In this document: in pieces, positions 35,513-46,252 of the stretch | How the letters are laid out: the number at the start of each line of letters is the position of its first letter | Numbering within the stretch: position 1 is the first letter of the stretch | DNA from: Gammaproteobacteria bacterium | GTDB taxonomy: Bacteria > Pseudomonadota > Gammaproteobacteria > Enterobacterales > Permianibacteraceae | DNA length: 64,000 nucleotides | NCBI GenBank assembly: GCA_016182845.1 | Contig: JACPFT010000004.1 | Location: 62,001-126,000 of the forward strand | Direction: 5' to 3' | Notes under the pieces: model-generated | Told to the model about the DNA's origin: nothing | The model's input: only the letters and a program-made list of their open reading frames with translations | Databases searched by the model: none | Position numbers and translations under genes: made by a program

Positions 35513-35967
35513 TCGAAGCTCAGGCTATGACTCTCGTTTTGGCCTTCCGGCTGGATATCGACAGCGAAATTCAGCTTGTCGTTGTTGCCGTGCTTGAACG
35601 AGGCCACGTAATAGATAGCCCGGGCCTCCCTGCCTTCCTTCACCTCGCGAAAATCCAAAAAATTACTCTGGAACAAGTCGTTGCGCACCTTGCCCTTGAC
35701 CATGGCGGTAAAGGCCCTGGGCTCGGGCCCGGCGTCCTTGGGAAGGACCGAGATCACCAACACGCCCAGGTTCTTGCTGCGCTTGACCTGGTAGTTCTTG
35801 GCCACCTCGGAGGAGAAGAAGGTGCTGTTGATGGCGTTGTAATGAATCGCGTAATCGCCGAAATACTCGACGCGCTCCGCCTGCGCAGGCGGAGTAGCCA
35901 GGGCCAGGCAGACCCCTCCCAGAAACGGCGGGATGAAACGGAACAACCGGATGAGTGACGCGGTCAT
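35491..35967 (-). CDS. Periplasmic DUF4426 protein
   Basis: A 158-residue protein with a signal peptide (hydrophobic 8-25, cleavage after AQA near 29). One DUF4426 domain follows: FGDYAIHYNAINSTFFSSEVAKNY, SKNLGVLVISVL, and a C-terminal SFDQTFFAD. The family is widespread in gammaproteobacteria and of unknown function. It converges on narI with a 22-nt overlap and is divergent from the gldC-like gene. Confidence 0.85.
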   Translation of the reverse strand: MTASLIRLFRFIPPFLGGVCLALATPPAQAERVEYFGDYAIHYNAINSTFFSSEVAKNYQVKRSKNLGVLVISVLPKDAGPEPRAFTAMVKGKVRNDLFQSNFLDFREVKEGREARAIYYVASFKHGNNDKLNFAVDIQPEGQNESHSLSFDQTFFAD

Positions 35968-36138
35968 GGCTTTCTCCTTGGAACCGACTCCCTGGATGCG
36001 GCGGCAACGGGGCGGGGCCTCGCGGAACGGGGAGTGACCACCTGCCTTCCGGGTACGTCACTGAAAGTGTAGCCGGCATTCCAGGTAGCCCCAAACCGCC
36101 TCGATCATTTTGCCCTACCCGGATTTCCTGACTACGCT

Positions 36139-36152
36139 CTGATCGAGATCAA
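36139..36152. promoter_or_regulatory. FNR/DNR-like palindrome upstream of the act cluster
   Basis: CTGATCGAGATCAA differs from TTGAT-N4-ATCAA at one of ten fixed bases. It lies in the 270-nt divergent region between the DUF4426 and gldC-like genes, 99 nt before the latter's ATG. No -10 hexamer at the ideal distance is obvious, so its target and sign of action are unclear. Confidence 0.5.
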
Positions 36153-36237
36153 ATTCGGCTTTTACCAGTGTTTCAGCTCGTCAGAAACTGGCGGGAGTGC
36201 GCTTCCGCCTTGTCTGCGACAGACCTGGGAGAGGAAT

Positions 36238-36582
36238 ATGACCCGAATCGCCGAACTGACGGTCCGCGTGCATCTGGATGAAGAGGCCAGGCCCCAGCGC
36301 ATCGAATGGAGCGGGACCGATGCGGGCTTCCCGGGCTGGCGCAGCTGCGAGGCCGTCAACCTCACCCTCTGGGACGCGCCGGGTCAGCGCCTGTGTGGCT
36401 TGGGGCTGTGGGCCGAGAACACGCCGCTGGCCGACATGCAGGCCTATCTCTGCCAGAGCCTGGCGCAGTTGGCCGACCTGGGGCGGCGCGCCATCTGCGA
36501 CGAGGCCCTGGCGGCGCTGATCGACGACTGCCGTGCCCGGCTCGCGGCCCATGTGGCATGCCGGGGAGCGGCGAGCGGCTGA
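36238..36582 (+). CDS. Small GldC-like protein at the head of the Alternative Complex III operon
   Basis: A 114-residue cytoplasmic protein with no signal peptide. The pattern VHLDEEARPQRIEWSGTDAG, a middle LTLWDAPGQRLCGLGLWAE and DMQAYLCQSLAQLADLGRRA aligns by eye with GldC, a small protein known from gliding motility loci of Bacteroidetes; C-terminal residues fit less well. The ATG has GAGAGG upstream. It lies 17 nt before actA, so it is probably co-transcribed with the complex. Function unknown; a gliding role is not implied. The family call is from memory of the pattern and needs a profile search. Confidence 0.6.
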   Translation: MTRIAELTVRVHLDEEARPQRIEWSGTDAGFPGWRSCEAVNLTLWDAPGQRLCGLGLWAENTPLADMQAYLCQSLAQLADLGRRAICDEALAALIDDCRARLAAHVACRGAASG

Positions 36583-36599
36583 GTCCGCAGGGGGGCAGC

Positions 36600-37139
36600 T
36601 TGGCGATTTCACCACGCACCGTTGCCGGTCCCCTACGCAAGTCCGCCTTGTTGCTTGCCGTTGGCGCCCTGGGCTTCGGCGGCGGCTACGGCGTCAATGC
36701 CCTGTGGTTTGACGGCGCGGCCCCGGTCCAACCCATCTCCTTCAGCCACAAGCTGCATGCCGGCGAGCACAAGCTCCCCTGCCAGCATTGCCATCTCTAC
36801 GCCGAGCGCTCACCGGTCGCGGGCGTACCGCCCATGAGCAAATGCCTGGGCTGCCACCGCCAAATCGCCACGGACAGCCCCGAGATCCAGAAGCTCATGG
36901 CGTTCTGGCAGCGCGGCGAGCCCGTGCCCTGGCTGAAAGTCCACGATCTGCCGGACTTCACCCATTTCTCCCACAAGCGCCATGTGCGCGCCGGCCTGCC
37001 CTGCCAGAGCTGTCACGGGCCCGTGGAGAGCATGGACGTCCTCACCCGTGTCGCGCCCATGACCATGGGCTGGTGCCTGGGTTGCCATAGGGAGAGGGCC
37101 GTGCGCTTCGGCACCGATTGCTGGACCTGCCACAAATGA
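36600..37139 (+). CDS. actA: Alternative Complex III subunit A, pentahaem cytochrome c
   Basis: A 179-residue membrane-anchored cytochrome. One N-terminal helix (about 15-37) is followed by five CxxCH motifs: CQHCH (61), CLGCH (82), CQSCH (135), CLGCH (159) and CWTCH (174). This is the ActA pattern. The only sensible start is TTG at 36600, preceded by AGGGGGG; the frame is open further upstream but that part overlaps the gldC-like gene. Its stop overlaps the ActB1 start (ATGA). Confidence 0.88.
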   Translation: MAISPRTVAGPLRKSALLLAVGALGFGGGYGVNALWFDGAAPVQPISFSHKLHAGEHKLPCQHCHLYAERSPVAGVPPMSKCLGCHRQIATDSPEIQKLMAFWQRGEPVPWLKVHDLPDFTHFSHKRHVRAGLPCQSCHGPVESMDVLTRVAPMTMGWCLGCHRERAVRFGTDCWTCHK

Positions 37140-39364
37140 GCCGGGATCTGAACCGCCGCGACTTCCTGGCGCTCTTGAGCGCCGGCACCGCCGGCGCCGG
37201 GGCCGGCTTCTGGTTCGGCGAGGCCTTGAAGCACCCGGTGGAGCAATTGATCCCGGCCCTGGTGCCGCCCGAGGACCTGGTGCCCGGCATCGCCACCTGG
37301 TATGCCAGCGCCTGCACGCAGTGCCCGGCCGGCTGCGGCATCCTGGTGAAGAACCGCGAGGGCCGCGCCAAGAAAATCGAGGGCAATCCGGGGCATCCGG
37401 TCAACCAGGGCGGGCTCTGCGCCCTGGGCCAGGCCGGCTTGAACCTGCTCTACCATCCGGACCGGCTGCTAGCTCCCCGGAGGCGCAGCGGCGCGCGCGG
37501 CGCCGGACAATTCCAGGCGGCGGGCTGGGACGAGGCCCTAGCCGCCATCGCCCAAGCCCTAGCGGAGCTCAGGACGCAGGGCCGCGGCGCGTCGCTGAGC
37601 CTGATCTCGGCGCCCCAGACCGGGCATCTGGACACGCTGATCCACGAGGTCCTGGCCGCCTTCGACTCCACGCGCTACGGGCAGCACGAGGCCTGGGGCG
37701 CGGGCATTGCCCCCCTGGTCCAGCGCAAGGCCTTGGGCCTCCAGCATGCGCCCCGCCACGATCTGGCCCAGGCCAGGCTGGTCCTGTCCTTCGGCGCCGA
37801 CTTCCTGGCCAGCGGCGACACGCCCGTACATGCGGCCCGCGCCTATGGGCAGATGCGCCGGGGCCGGCCGGGGCAGCGGGGGCGCCTGGTGCAGATCGAG
37901 CCGCGCATGAGCCTGACCGGCGCCAATGCCGACCTCTGGCTGCCGGTACGGCCCGGCAGCGAGGGTCTTGTGGCCCTGGGCCTGGGCCGGGCACTGGTGG
38001 CGGGCGGGCATTATGCCGGCGCCGATGGCGAGCGCTGGGCTCAGGTCCTGGAGCCCTATACCCCCGCTCTCGTCGCCCGCGAGTCCGGCCTGACCGCTGG
38101 GCATGTCGAGGCCCTGGCGGCGGAGCTGGCCGCCGGCCCAGCCCTGGCCCTGGCCGGCGGCGCGACGACCCGCTATAGCAACGGCCTGGGCAATGCCCTG
38201 GCGGTGGAGGCCCTGAACCAGCTGTGCGGCAGCCTGGACCGGCCCGGCGGCGTGCTGGGCAACCCGCCGCCGCTGCTGCCGGCCGAGGCGCCGGTCATGG
38301 ATCTGACGGCCTGGCAGACCTTGATCGCCGACGCCAGGGCCGGGCGGGTCGCCACCCTGCTGTTCCTGGACTGCAACCCGCTGCACGAGCTGCCGCCGGC
38401 CCTGGGCCTGCGCGAGGCCCTGGACGCCGTGCCCCTGGTGGTGAGTCTGGCCAGCCTGCCGGACGAGACCAGCCGTTTTGCCGACTGGGTCCTGCCCTTG
38501 CCCAGCTACCTGGAGAGCTGGGGCGACGCCGCGCCCCGGCCCGGCGTGGGCCTGCGCGCCGCCGCCCTGGCCCAGCCCGTGGTCGCGCCGCGCGAGGGCC
38601 CGCGCCCGGCCGGCGACATCCTGCTGGAGCTGGCCCGGCGCGCCGGCACGCCCCTGGCCTCGCCCGATTACCTGGCTTATCTGAAGAACGGCTGGCGGTC
38701 GCTGCATGCCCGGCGCAGCGATGCGAATGCCCCGGCCGATTTCGACGCCTTCTGGAACGCGGCCCTGAACGCCGGCGTCTGGGGCGATGGCCAGGCCGGG
38801 ACCGAGAGCCCCCGCTGGCAGCCGGAAGCCCAGGACGCCCTGGACTACCGGCCGGCTCGGTTCGCCGGCGGCGAGGCCGACTACCCCCTGGTGTTCCAGC
38901 CCTACCCCAGCCCGAACCTGCACGGTGCTAGCGCGGCGGCCCTGCCCTGGCTGCAGGAGCTGCCCGATCCGCTGACCGGGCTCGCCTGGGGCAGCTGGCT
39001 GGAGATCAACCCGCGCACCGCCGCCGCCTTGGGCCTGGCCATGGGCGACATCGTGCTGGTGGAGTCGCCGGCCGGGCGCGTGGAGGCGCCGGTCCTGCCC
39101 TATCCGGCCATCCACCCGGCGCTGGTGGCCATGCCCCTGGGCCAGGGCCACGAGGCATTTGGCCGCTATGCCGCCGGCCGGGGCGTCAATGCCGCGGCCC
39201 TGGTCGCGCCCAGCACGGTGGAGGGCACGGGCGCCCTGGCCTGGGCCGCGACGCGGGTGCGCCTGGTCAAGACCGGCCGGCGGGTGAAGCTCAAGCCGCG
39301 CGGCAAGCATGACCAGGCCCTAGGGCGCGAGCTGTTCGGGAGCATCCCGATCAAGGAGCTGTAG
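37136..39364 (+). CDS. actB1: Alternative Complex III subunit B, molybdopterin-oxidoreductase-like part (B1)
   Basis: A 742-residue Tat-exported protein (NRRDFLALLS at residues 6-15). It corresponds to the B1 domain of ActB. It keeps CxxCxxxC-x27-C (C60, C63, C67, C95), the place where a [4Fe-4S] cluster sits in related Mo enzymes. Its shape is otherwise ACIII-like, and catalytic use of Mo is not expected in the family. Usually B1 and B2 are one polypeptide; here the gene stops and B2 begins at the next base. It lies between actA and actB2. Confidence 0.88.
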   Translation: MSRDLNRRDFLALLSAGTAGAGAGFWFGEALKHPVEQLIPALVPPEDLVPGIATWYASACTQCPAGCGILVKNREGRAKKIEGNPGHPVNQGGLCALGQAGLNLLYHPDRLLAPRRRSGARGAGQFQAAGWDEALAAIAQALAELRTQGRGASLSLISAPQTGHLDTLIHEVLAAFDSTRYGQHEAWGAGIAPLVQRKALGLQHAPRHDLAQARLVLSFGADFLASGDTPVHAARAYGQMRRGRPGQRGRLVQIEPRMSLTGANADLWLPVRPGSEGLVALGLGRALVAGGHYAGADGERWAQVLEPYTPALVARESGLTAGHVEALAAELAAGPALALAGGATTRYSNGLGNALAVEALNQLCGSLDRPGGVLGNPPPLLPAEAPVMDLTAWQTLIADARAGRVATLLFLDCNPLHELPPALGLREALDAVPLVVSLASLPDETSRFADWVLPLPSYLESWGDAAPRPGVGLRAAALAQPVVAPREGPRPAGDILLELARRAGTPLASPDYLAYLKNGWRSLHARRSDANAPADFDAFWNAALNAGVWGDGQAGTESPRWQPEAQDALDYRPARFAGGEADYPLVFQPYPSPNLHGASAAALPWLQELPDPLTGLAWGSWLEINPRTAAALGLAMGDIVLVESPAGRVEAPVLPYPAIHPALVAMPLGQGHEAFGRYAAGRGVNAAALVAPSTVEGTGALAWAATRVRLVKTGRRVKLKPRGKHDQALGRELFGSIPIKEL

Positions 39365-40117
39365 ATGGGCGATTACCTCGACAAATGGAAGCAATACCGG
39401 GAGCCGGGTTTTCCCGGCCAGCTGGACTATGCCTGGGGCCTGGCCGTGGATCTGGACCGCTGCACCGGCTGCGAGGCCTGCGTTGTCGCCTGCCAGGCGG
39501 AGAACAACCTGCCCATCGTCGGCGAGAAGGACGTGGGCGAGGGCAGGGAGATCCAGTGGCTGCGCATCGAGCGCTACTGGGAGGGCGAATACCCGGACCT
39601 GCGGCTGCGCTTCCTGCCCATGCTCTGCCAACACTGCGCATCCGCGCCCTGCGAGACCGTCTGCCCGGTGGCCGCCACCTACCACAACCAGGACGGCCTC
39701 AATGTCCAGGTCTACAACCGCTGCATAGGCACCCGCTCCTGCGCGGCCTACTGCCCCTACGAGGTGCGCTATTTCAACTGGCGCACGCCGCGCTGGGACC
39801 CGCCGCTGGAGCAGCAGCTCAATCCGGACGTGTCGGTGCGGGAGATGGGCGTGATGGAGAAGTGCACGTTCTGCATCCAGCGCATCCGTCTCGCCAAGGA
39901 TCAGGCCAAGGACGAGGGCCGGCGCGTGGGCCCGGACGAGGTGCAGCCGGCCTGCGTGCAGTCCTGCCCCAGCCAGGCCTTGCGCTTCGGGGATCGCCAG
40001 GCCCCGGACAGCGCGGTGTCGAAAGCCTCGCGCTCGGCGCGTGCCTACGCCGTGCTGGAGGAACTCAATACCCGGCCCGTCATCACCTATCTGCGCAAGG
40101 GCGAGGAGCATGACTGA
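39365..40117 (+). CDS. actB2: Alternative Complex III subunit B, iron-sulfur part (B2)
   Basis: A 250-residue ferredoxin-type protein with four cysteine groups: C33/C36/C39/C43, C88/C91/C96/C100, C120/C126/C130 (CIGTRSC, missing one Cys, as for a [3Fe-4S] cluster) and C167/C170/C197/C201. This fits three [4Fe-4S] and one [3Fe-4S], as in ActB2. It has no signal peptide, so export probably relies on the Tat signal of B1. It begins immediately after actB1 and its stop overlaps actC by 8 nt. Confidence 0.9.
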   Translation: MGDYLDKWKQYREPGFPGQLDYAWGLAVDLDRCTGCEACVVACQAENNLPIVGEKDVGEGREIQWLRIERYWEGEYPDLRLRFLPMLCQHCASAPCETVCPVAATYHNQDGLNVQVYNRCIGTRSCAAYCPYEVRYFNWRTPRWDPPLEQQLNPDVSVREMGVMEKCTFCIQRIRLAKDQAKDEGRRVGPDEVQPACVQSCPSQALRFGDRQAPDSAVSKASRSARAYAVLEELNTRPVITYLRKGEEHD

Positions 40118-41447
40118 GCAAGGCTTGAGCCACGCCCGGCTCAACCGGGACGTGCTGCGCACCCTGACCGAGACCGGTCCCGTCTACTGGTGGGCCTTGG
40201 GGCTGGCGCTCGCCGTGAGCCTGGTCTGCTTCTTCCTGCCCTGGGGCTACCAACTGGTGGCCGGCGTCGGTGTCGCCGGCATGAACCGCCCCCTCGTCTG
40301 GGGTATGTATCTGTCCAATTTCATCTTCTGGATTGGCTTGTCCCATTCCGGCACCCTGCTCTCGGCCGTGCTGCACATCACCGGCAGCCCCTGGCGCCGG
40401 GCCATCTACCGCAGCGCCGAGGCCATGACCCTGTTCTCGCTGATGGTCGCGGTCCTGTTCGTGTTCGTGCACGTCGGTCGGCCCTGGAACATCTACTGGT
40501 CCCTGCCCTACCCGAACCAGCGCGAACTCTGGCCGAATTTCCGCTCGCCCCTGCTGTTCGACGTCACCGCCATCACGACTTATCTGACCGCCAGCTTCAC
40601 CTTCCTGTTCATGGGCGCCATGCCCGATCTGGCGGCGGCGCGGGACGGCACGACCGGCTGGCGCAAGACCCTGTACACCTGGCTGGCTCTGGGCTGGCGC
40701 GGCACGGAACGGGAGTGGCACCACCTGGGTTGGGCCTACACCTTCTTCGCCGTGCTGATCATCCCGCTGGCCGTGTCCGTGCACAGCATCGTGTCCTGGG
40801 ACTTCGCCCTGTCCACCGTGCCCGGTTTCCACCAGACCGTCTTCGCGCCCTACTTCGTCGTGGGCGCCATCTACTCGGGCACGGCCGGCATCGTCACGGT
40901 CATGTTCCTGCTGCGCAAGCTCTACCATTTCGAGGCCTATATCACCGAGGATCACTTCGACAAACTGGGCCGGCTCCTGCTGGTCCTGTCCCTGCTGTGG
41001 ACCTATATCAACGGCCTGGAACTGTTCACCGGCTGGTATTCCGGTTCCAGCGCCGAGTTGGAAACCCTGCGCTACAAGCTAACCGGGCTGTATGCGCCGC
41101 TGTACTGGGCCATGCTGCTGTTCTGTGCCGCGCTGCCCCTGGTCCTAACCTCGAGCCGCGTGCGCCATTCCTTCCGCAGCATGCTGGCCATCTCCGTGCT
41201 GGTGAATATCGGCATGTACTTCGAGCGCTTCCTGATCATCGCCACGTCCCTGCCGCGCAAGTTCCTGCCCAATACCTGGCGCGACTATCTCCCCACCTGG
41301 GTCGAGCTGGCCATACTCCTGGGCTCCCTGGCCATCTTCGTCAGCCTCTTCCTGATCTTCGTCAAGTTGGTGCCCAGCCTGTCGATCTACGAGGTCAAGG
41401 AGACCCTGCCCCACGGGAAGGGAGCGGACGGGGAGGGCCCGCCATGA
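40110..41447 (+). CDS. actC: Alternative Complex III subunit C (NrfD/PsrC-like quinol-binding membrane protein)
   Basis: A 445-residue polytopic protein with about ten hydrophobic helices. The motifs FIFWIGLSHSGTLLSAVLHI and FERFLIIATSLPRKFLPNTW are typical of ActC, one of two NrfD-like subunits of ACIII and the likely site of quinol oxidation. The start at 40110 (MTEQGLSHA) overlaps actB2; an ATG 23 codons upstream is in actB2 coding sequence. Its stop overlaps actD (ATGA). Confidence 0.93.
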   Translation: MTEQGLSHARLNRDVLRTLTETGPVYWWALGLALAVSLVCFFLPWGYQLVAGVGVAGMNRPLVWGMYLSNFIFWIGLSHSGTLLSAVLHITGSPWRRAIYRSAEAMTLFSLMVAVLFVFVHVGRPWNIYWSLPYPNQRELWPNFRSPLLFDVTAITTYLTASFTFLFMGAMPDLAAARDGTTGWRKTLYTWLALGWRGTEREWHHLGWAYTFFAVLIIPLAVSVHSIVSWDFALSTVPGFHQTVFAPYFVVGAIYSGTAGIVTVMFLLRKLYHFEAYITEDHFDKLGRLLLVLSLLWTYINGLELFTGWYSGSSAELETLRYKLTGLYAPLYWAMLLFCAALPLVLTSSRVRHSFRSMLAISVLVNIGMYFERFLIIATSLPRKFLPNTWRDYLPTWVELAILLGSLAIFVSLFLIFVKLVPSLSIYEVKETLPHGKGADGEGPP

Positions 41448-41962
41448 GCGTGCTGGGCCTGTTCGCGCGGCCGGAGACCGCCCTGGCGGCGGCGAAGGCG
41501 CTGACCGATGCCGGCCACGCGGTGAGCCTGATGTCGCCCTATCCGATCGAGGGGGCGGCCGAGGCGCTGCGTCTGCCGCGCTCGCCCATACGCCGCTACA
41601 CGCTCTTCGGCGGACTCCTAGGCTTCTCCTGCGGCTTCGGTCTGGCCGTGTTCTCCGCCACGCGCCACCTGCTGCCCACCGGCGGACGGCCCATCATTCC
41701 CCTGCCACCCTTCCTGCTCATCGGCTATGAGCTGACCATCCTGTTCGGCGTGCTGGCGACCCTGCTCGGATTCCTTATCTGCGCGCGCCTGCCGGCCTGG
41801 CGCGAACGGCCCTATGCCTCCGAGACCGCGGTGGACAAGTACGGCGTGCTGCTGGAGTGCGGCGCGGATGGGGAAGCGGAAGCCGAGACCCGGCTGCGGG
41901 CGGCGGGTGCCGAGGCGATCCGTCGAGGCGGCGAGCTGATGCCGCCGGAGGAAGGAACATGA
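41444..41962 (+). CDS. actD: Alternative Complex III subunit D (DUF3341)
   Basis: A 172-residue DUF3341 protein. An N-terminal soluble part begins LFARPETALAAAKALTDAG, two membrane helices lie at about 53-75 and 90-112, and a soluble C-terminal part ends in the ferredoxin-like half-fold. It lies between actC and actE with 4-nt overlaps on both sides, as expected for ActD. Confidence 0.9.
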   Translation: MSVLGLFARPETALAAAKALTDAGHAVSLMSPYPIEGAAEALRLPRSPIRRYTLFGGLLGFSCGFGLAVFSATRHLLPTGGRPIIPLPPFLLIGYELTILFGVLATLLGFLICARLPAWRERPYASETAVDKYGVLLECGADGEAEAETRLRAAGAEAIRRGGELMPPEEGT

Positions 41963-42597
41963 AGACTAACCGCGAAGAACACAAAGAACGCCAAGAACGC
42001 CAAGAACGCCAAGAACGCCAAGAACGCAAAGGAAGAATAGACGGGAAGCACATCCTGACCCGAGCCTCGACCGCTCCTTTCTCGACTTGGCGTCCTTGGC
42101 GGTTAATCCTCTTCCTGTTCCTCGCCCCCACCCCGCCGGCGCCAGCCTTCCCCTGGAGCAAGGACATGGCCAACCAGCCCTCGATCAAGCCCCAGGAGGC
42201 CCGGGTCCAAGCCCCCCCGGGAGCCATCCCGCGCACGCCTAGGCCGCCGGTGCTTCCGCCGGGGCCGGCAGGCCAGGCCCGCGAGTTGGCGGGAAACAGC
42301 CTGCACAATCCGCAAGCCGCCGACCCCGCATCCCTGGCGCGGGGCGAACGCATGTACCTGCGTCACTGTGCGGCCTGCCACGGCGCCGGGGGTAGAGGCG
42401 ATGGCCTGGTGGGCAAGAAGTTCCAGCCCCGCCCCGCCGATCTGACCCAGGCCTATGTGCGCGGCCAGGCCGACGGGCGCCTCTACTACACCATCAGTCG
42501 CGGCAGCGTGGTCATGCCGGGCTACGATCTCAGCCTGAGCGGGCGGGATCGCTGGCATCTGATCAACTACCTCAAGCAAGGACTGGGACGGGAATGA
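41959..42597 (+). CDS. actE: Alternative Complex III subunit E, monohaem cytochrome c with repeat-derived N-terminus
   Basis: A 212-residue exported cytochrome with one haem motif CAACH (137-141) and a likely axial Met in VVMPGY. The start at 41959 overlaps actD (ATGA) and is the only one that yields a signal peptide. Codons about 3-50 lie inside repeat element R4; its 9-bp units read as ERQERQERQ, and its right arm encodes the beginning of a short hydrophobic stretch (RLILFLFLAP, then APA as a possible cleavage site). The usual lipobox Cys is absent. The remainder is a normal c-type domain. It overlaps actF by 4 nt. Confidence 0.88.
   Translation: MKTNREEHKERQERQERQERQERKGRIDGKHILTRASTAPFSTWRPWRLILFLFLAPTPPAPAFPWSKDMANQPSIKPQEARVQAPPGAIPRTPRPPVLPPGPAGQARELAGNSLHNPQAADPASLARGERMYLRHCAACHGAGGRGDGLVGKKFQPRPADLTQAYVRGQADGRLYYTISRGSVVMPGYDLSLSGRDRWHLINYLKQGLGRE
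41966..42106. repeat. Partial nested repeat element, copy R4, inside actE
   Basis: Left arm 41966-42037 starts CTAACCGCGAAGAACAC and contains five copies of a C(C/A)AAGAACG unit. The right arm, 42088-42106, reads TTGGCGTCCTTGGCGGTTAA. It lacks the inner arms of R1-R3. Because the unit is 9 bp, the array is translated without frame change. Confidence 0.9.
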
Positions 42598-43637
42598 AGG
42601 ACTGGACCCTGCTCGCGGCACTGGCGCTCGCCGCCGCCCCCCTCGCCGCCCCGACCCTGGCGCCGGCGAGCGAGGAGCGCCTATGGTGGGCCGGCTTCAC
42701 CGCCAATTGGCTATTTTTCACCGGCATCAGCCAGTTCGGCCTGGGCCTGCTGGCCATCCTGGACCTGTGCCGGGCCCGCTGGTCGGAACCCTACGAGGCC
42801 GCCGCGCGCCGCCTCACCGCTGCCGGTGCTCCCTTGGTGCTCCTGGGTCTCGCGCTGTTGCTGGGTCTGGGGCGCGGCCATGTCCTGCCCTGGCTGGCGC
42901 CGGGGGCCACGCCGCATGGACCCTGGCAGGACGGGACTTGGCTGATCCTGCGCCATGTCCTGGCCCAGGCCCTGTACTATGGCGTCGCCCTCGCCCTGCT
43001 GCGCCTACCGCCGGGCCCGGAATCCTTGGGCCGACGCCAGCGCCTAGCCCCCTGGCTGCTTGCCGCCTTCCTGCTGTCCAATACCTTCATGGCCTGGGAC
43101 TTCGCCATGATGCTCTACCCCCATTGGCACAGCAGCGTCTTCCCCCTACAGTTCGGCATGGGCTCGGTCCTCGGCGGCACCGCCGCCGTATTGCTGCTCA
43201 CCGCCTGGGACGGCCCCCCCCTGCCGCCCCCGGCCTTGCGCAATCTGGGCCAGATGCTCACCGGCTTCGTCCTGCTCTGGCTCTACTTCTTCTGGGCCCA
43301 GTTCCTGGTGAGCTGGTTCGGCAACCTGCCGGCAGAGCTCGTCCCCCTGCGTCGCCCCATGGAGGGCGGTTATGCGCCGTTGTTCTGGCTGATGCTGGGC
43401 CTGGTCTTCTTCCTGCCGCTGGCCAGCCTGTTGTTCGCGCGCACCAAGACCGCCTTTACCCGACTCGCCCCCCTCGCCGTCGGCGTGCTCCTGGGCGTCT
43501 GGTTGCAACGCTACCTCGCGGTGTTGCCGGCCCTGGCGACCGAGCCCTGGCTGGGTTGGCAGCTAGCACTGCTCAGCACCGGCTTCGGCGGATTCGCCCT
43601 GCTCTGCTTCAAGCTCCCCTCCCTCAGCAAGCCTTGA
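42594..43637 (+). CDS. actF: Alternative Complex III subunit F (NrfD-like membrane protein)
   Basis: A 347-residue polytopic protein with about ten hydrophobic segments. It contains LSNTFMAWDFAMMLYPHWHSSVFPLQFGMGS and YFFWAQFLVSWFGNLPAE, a signature of ActF, the second large membrane subunit of ACIII. It is the last act gene. No cytochrome oxidase gene follows, unlike many act operons. Confidence 0.92.
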   Translation: MKDWTLLAALALAAAPLAAPTLAPASEERLWWAGFTANWLFFTGISQFGLGLLAILDLCRARWSEPYEAAARRLTAAGAPLVLLGLALLLGLGRGHVLPWLAPGATPHGPWQDGTWLILRHVLAQALYYGVALALLRLPPGPESLGRRQRLAPWLLAAFLLSNTFMAWDFAMMLYPHWHSSVFPLQFGMGSVLGGTAAVLLLTAWDGPPLPPPALRNLGQMLTGFVLLWLYFFWAQFLVSWFGNLPAELVPLRRPMEGGYAPLFWLMLGLVFFLPLASLLFARTKTAFTRLAPLAVGVLLGVWLQRYLAVLPALATEPWLGWQLALLSTGFGGFALLCFKLPSLSKP

Positions 43638-43716
43638 GCGCCTGCGCGTGGAGTAGGTAGCATCGAAACCATTCCGAACGCCACACGATGAAGTTCACCG
43701 CTTTGCGCCCAGGCCA

Positions 43717-43758
43717 TTGCCCGTGAGCCCGGCCTTCCCTATAGTCCTGGATCAGGAC
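43717..43758 (+). promoter_or_regulatory. Sigma-70-type promoter of the TonB receptor gene with an operator-like palindrome
   Basis: TTGCCC (43717-43722), a 17-bp spacer and TATAGT (43740-43745). GTCCTG-GAT-CAGGAC, a 6-bp-arm palindrome, at 43744-43758 overlaps the end of the -10 and the start point. The ATG is at 43812 with AGGAG upstream. Regulator unknown. Confidence 0.6.
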
Positions 43759-43811
43759 CCGGAATCCCTGCCGTACCGGGCATAAGAAGAACGTAAAACC
43801 AGGAGCACACC

Positions 43812-46235
<2,424 letters not shown>

Positions 46236-46252
46236 GTCGTTTTCCGCGACAA

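Noticed and set aside
37559-39310. A 583-codon minus-strand frame opposite actB1
   Set aside because: Gln/Gly/Ala-rich complement frame with no family features.
41971-42030. Tandem 9-bp units considered as a CRISPR or ordinary minisatellite
   Set aside because: There are no spacers and no cas genes; the units are the enlarged arm of the dispersed palindrome seen at four other sites.
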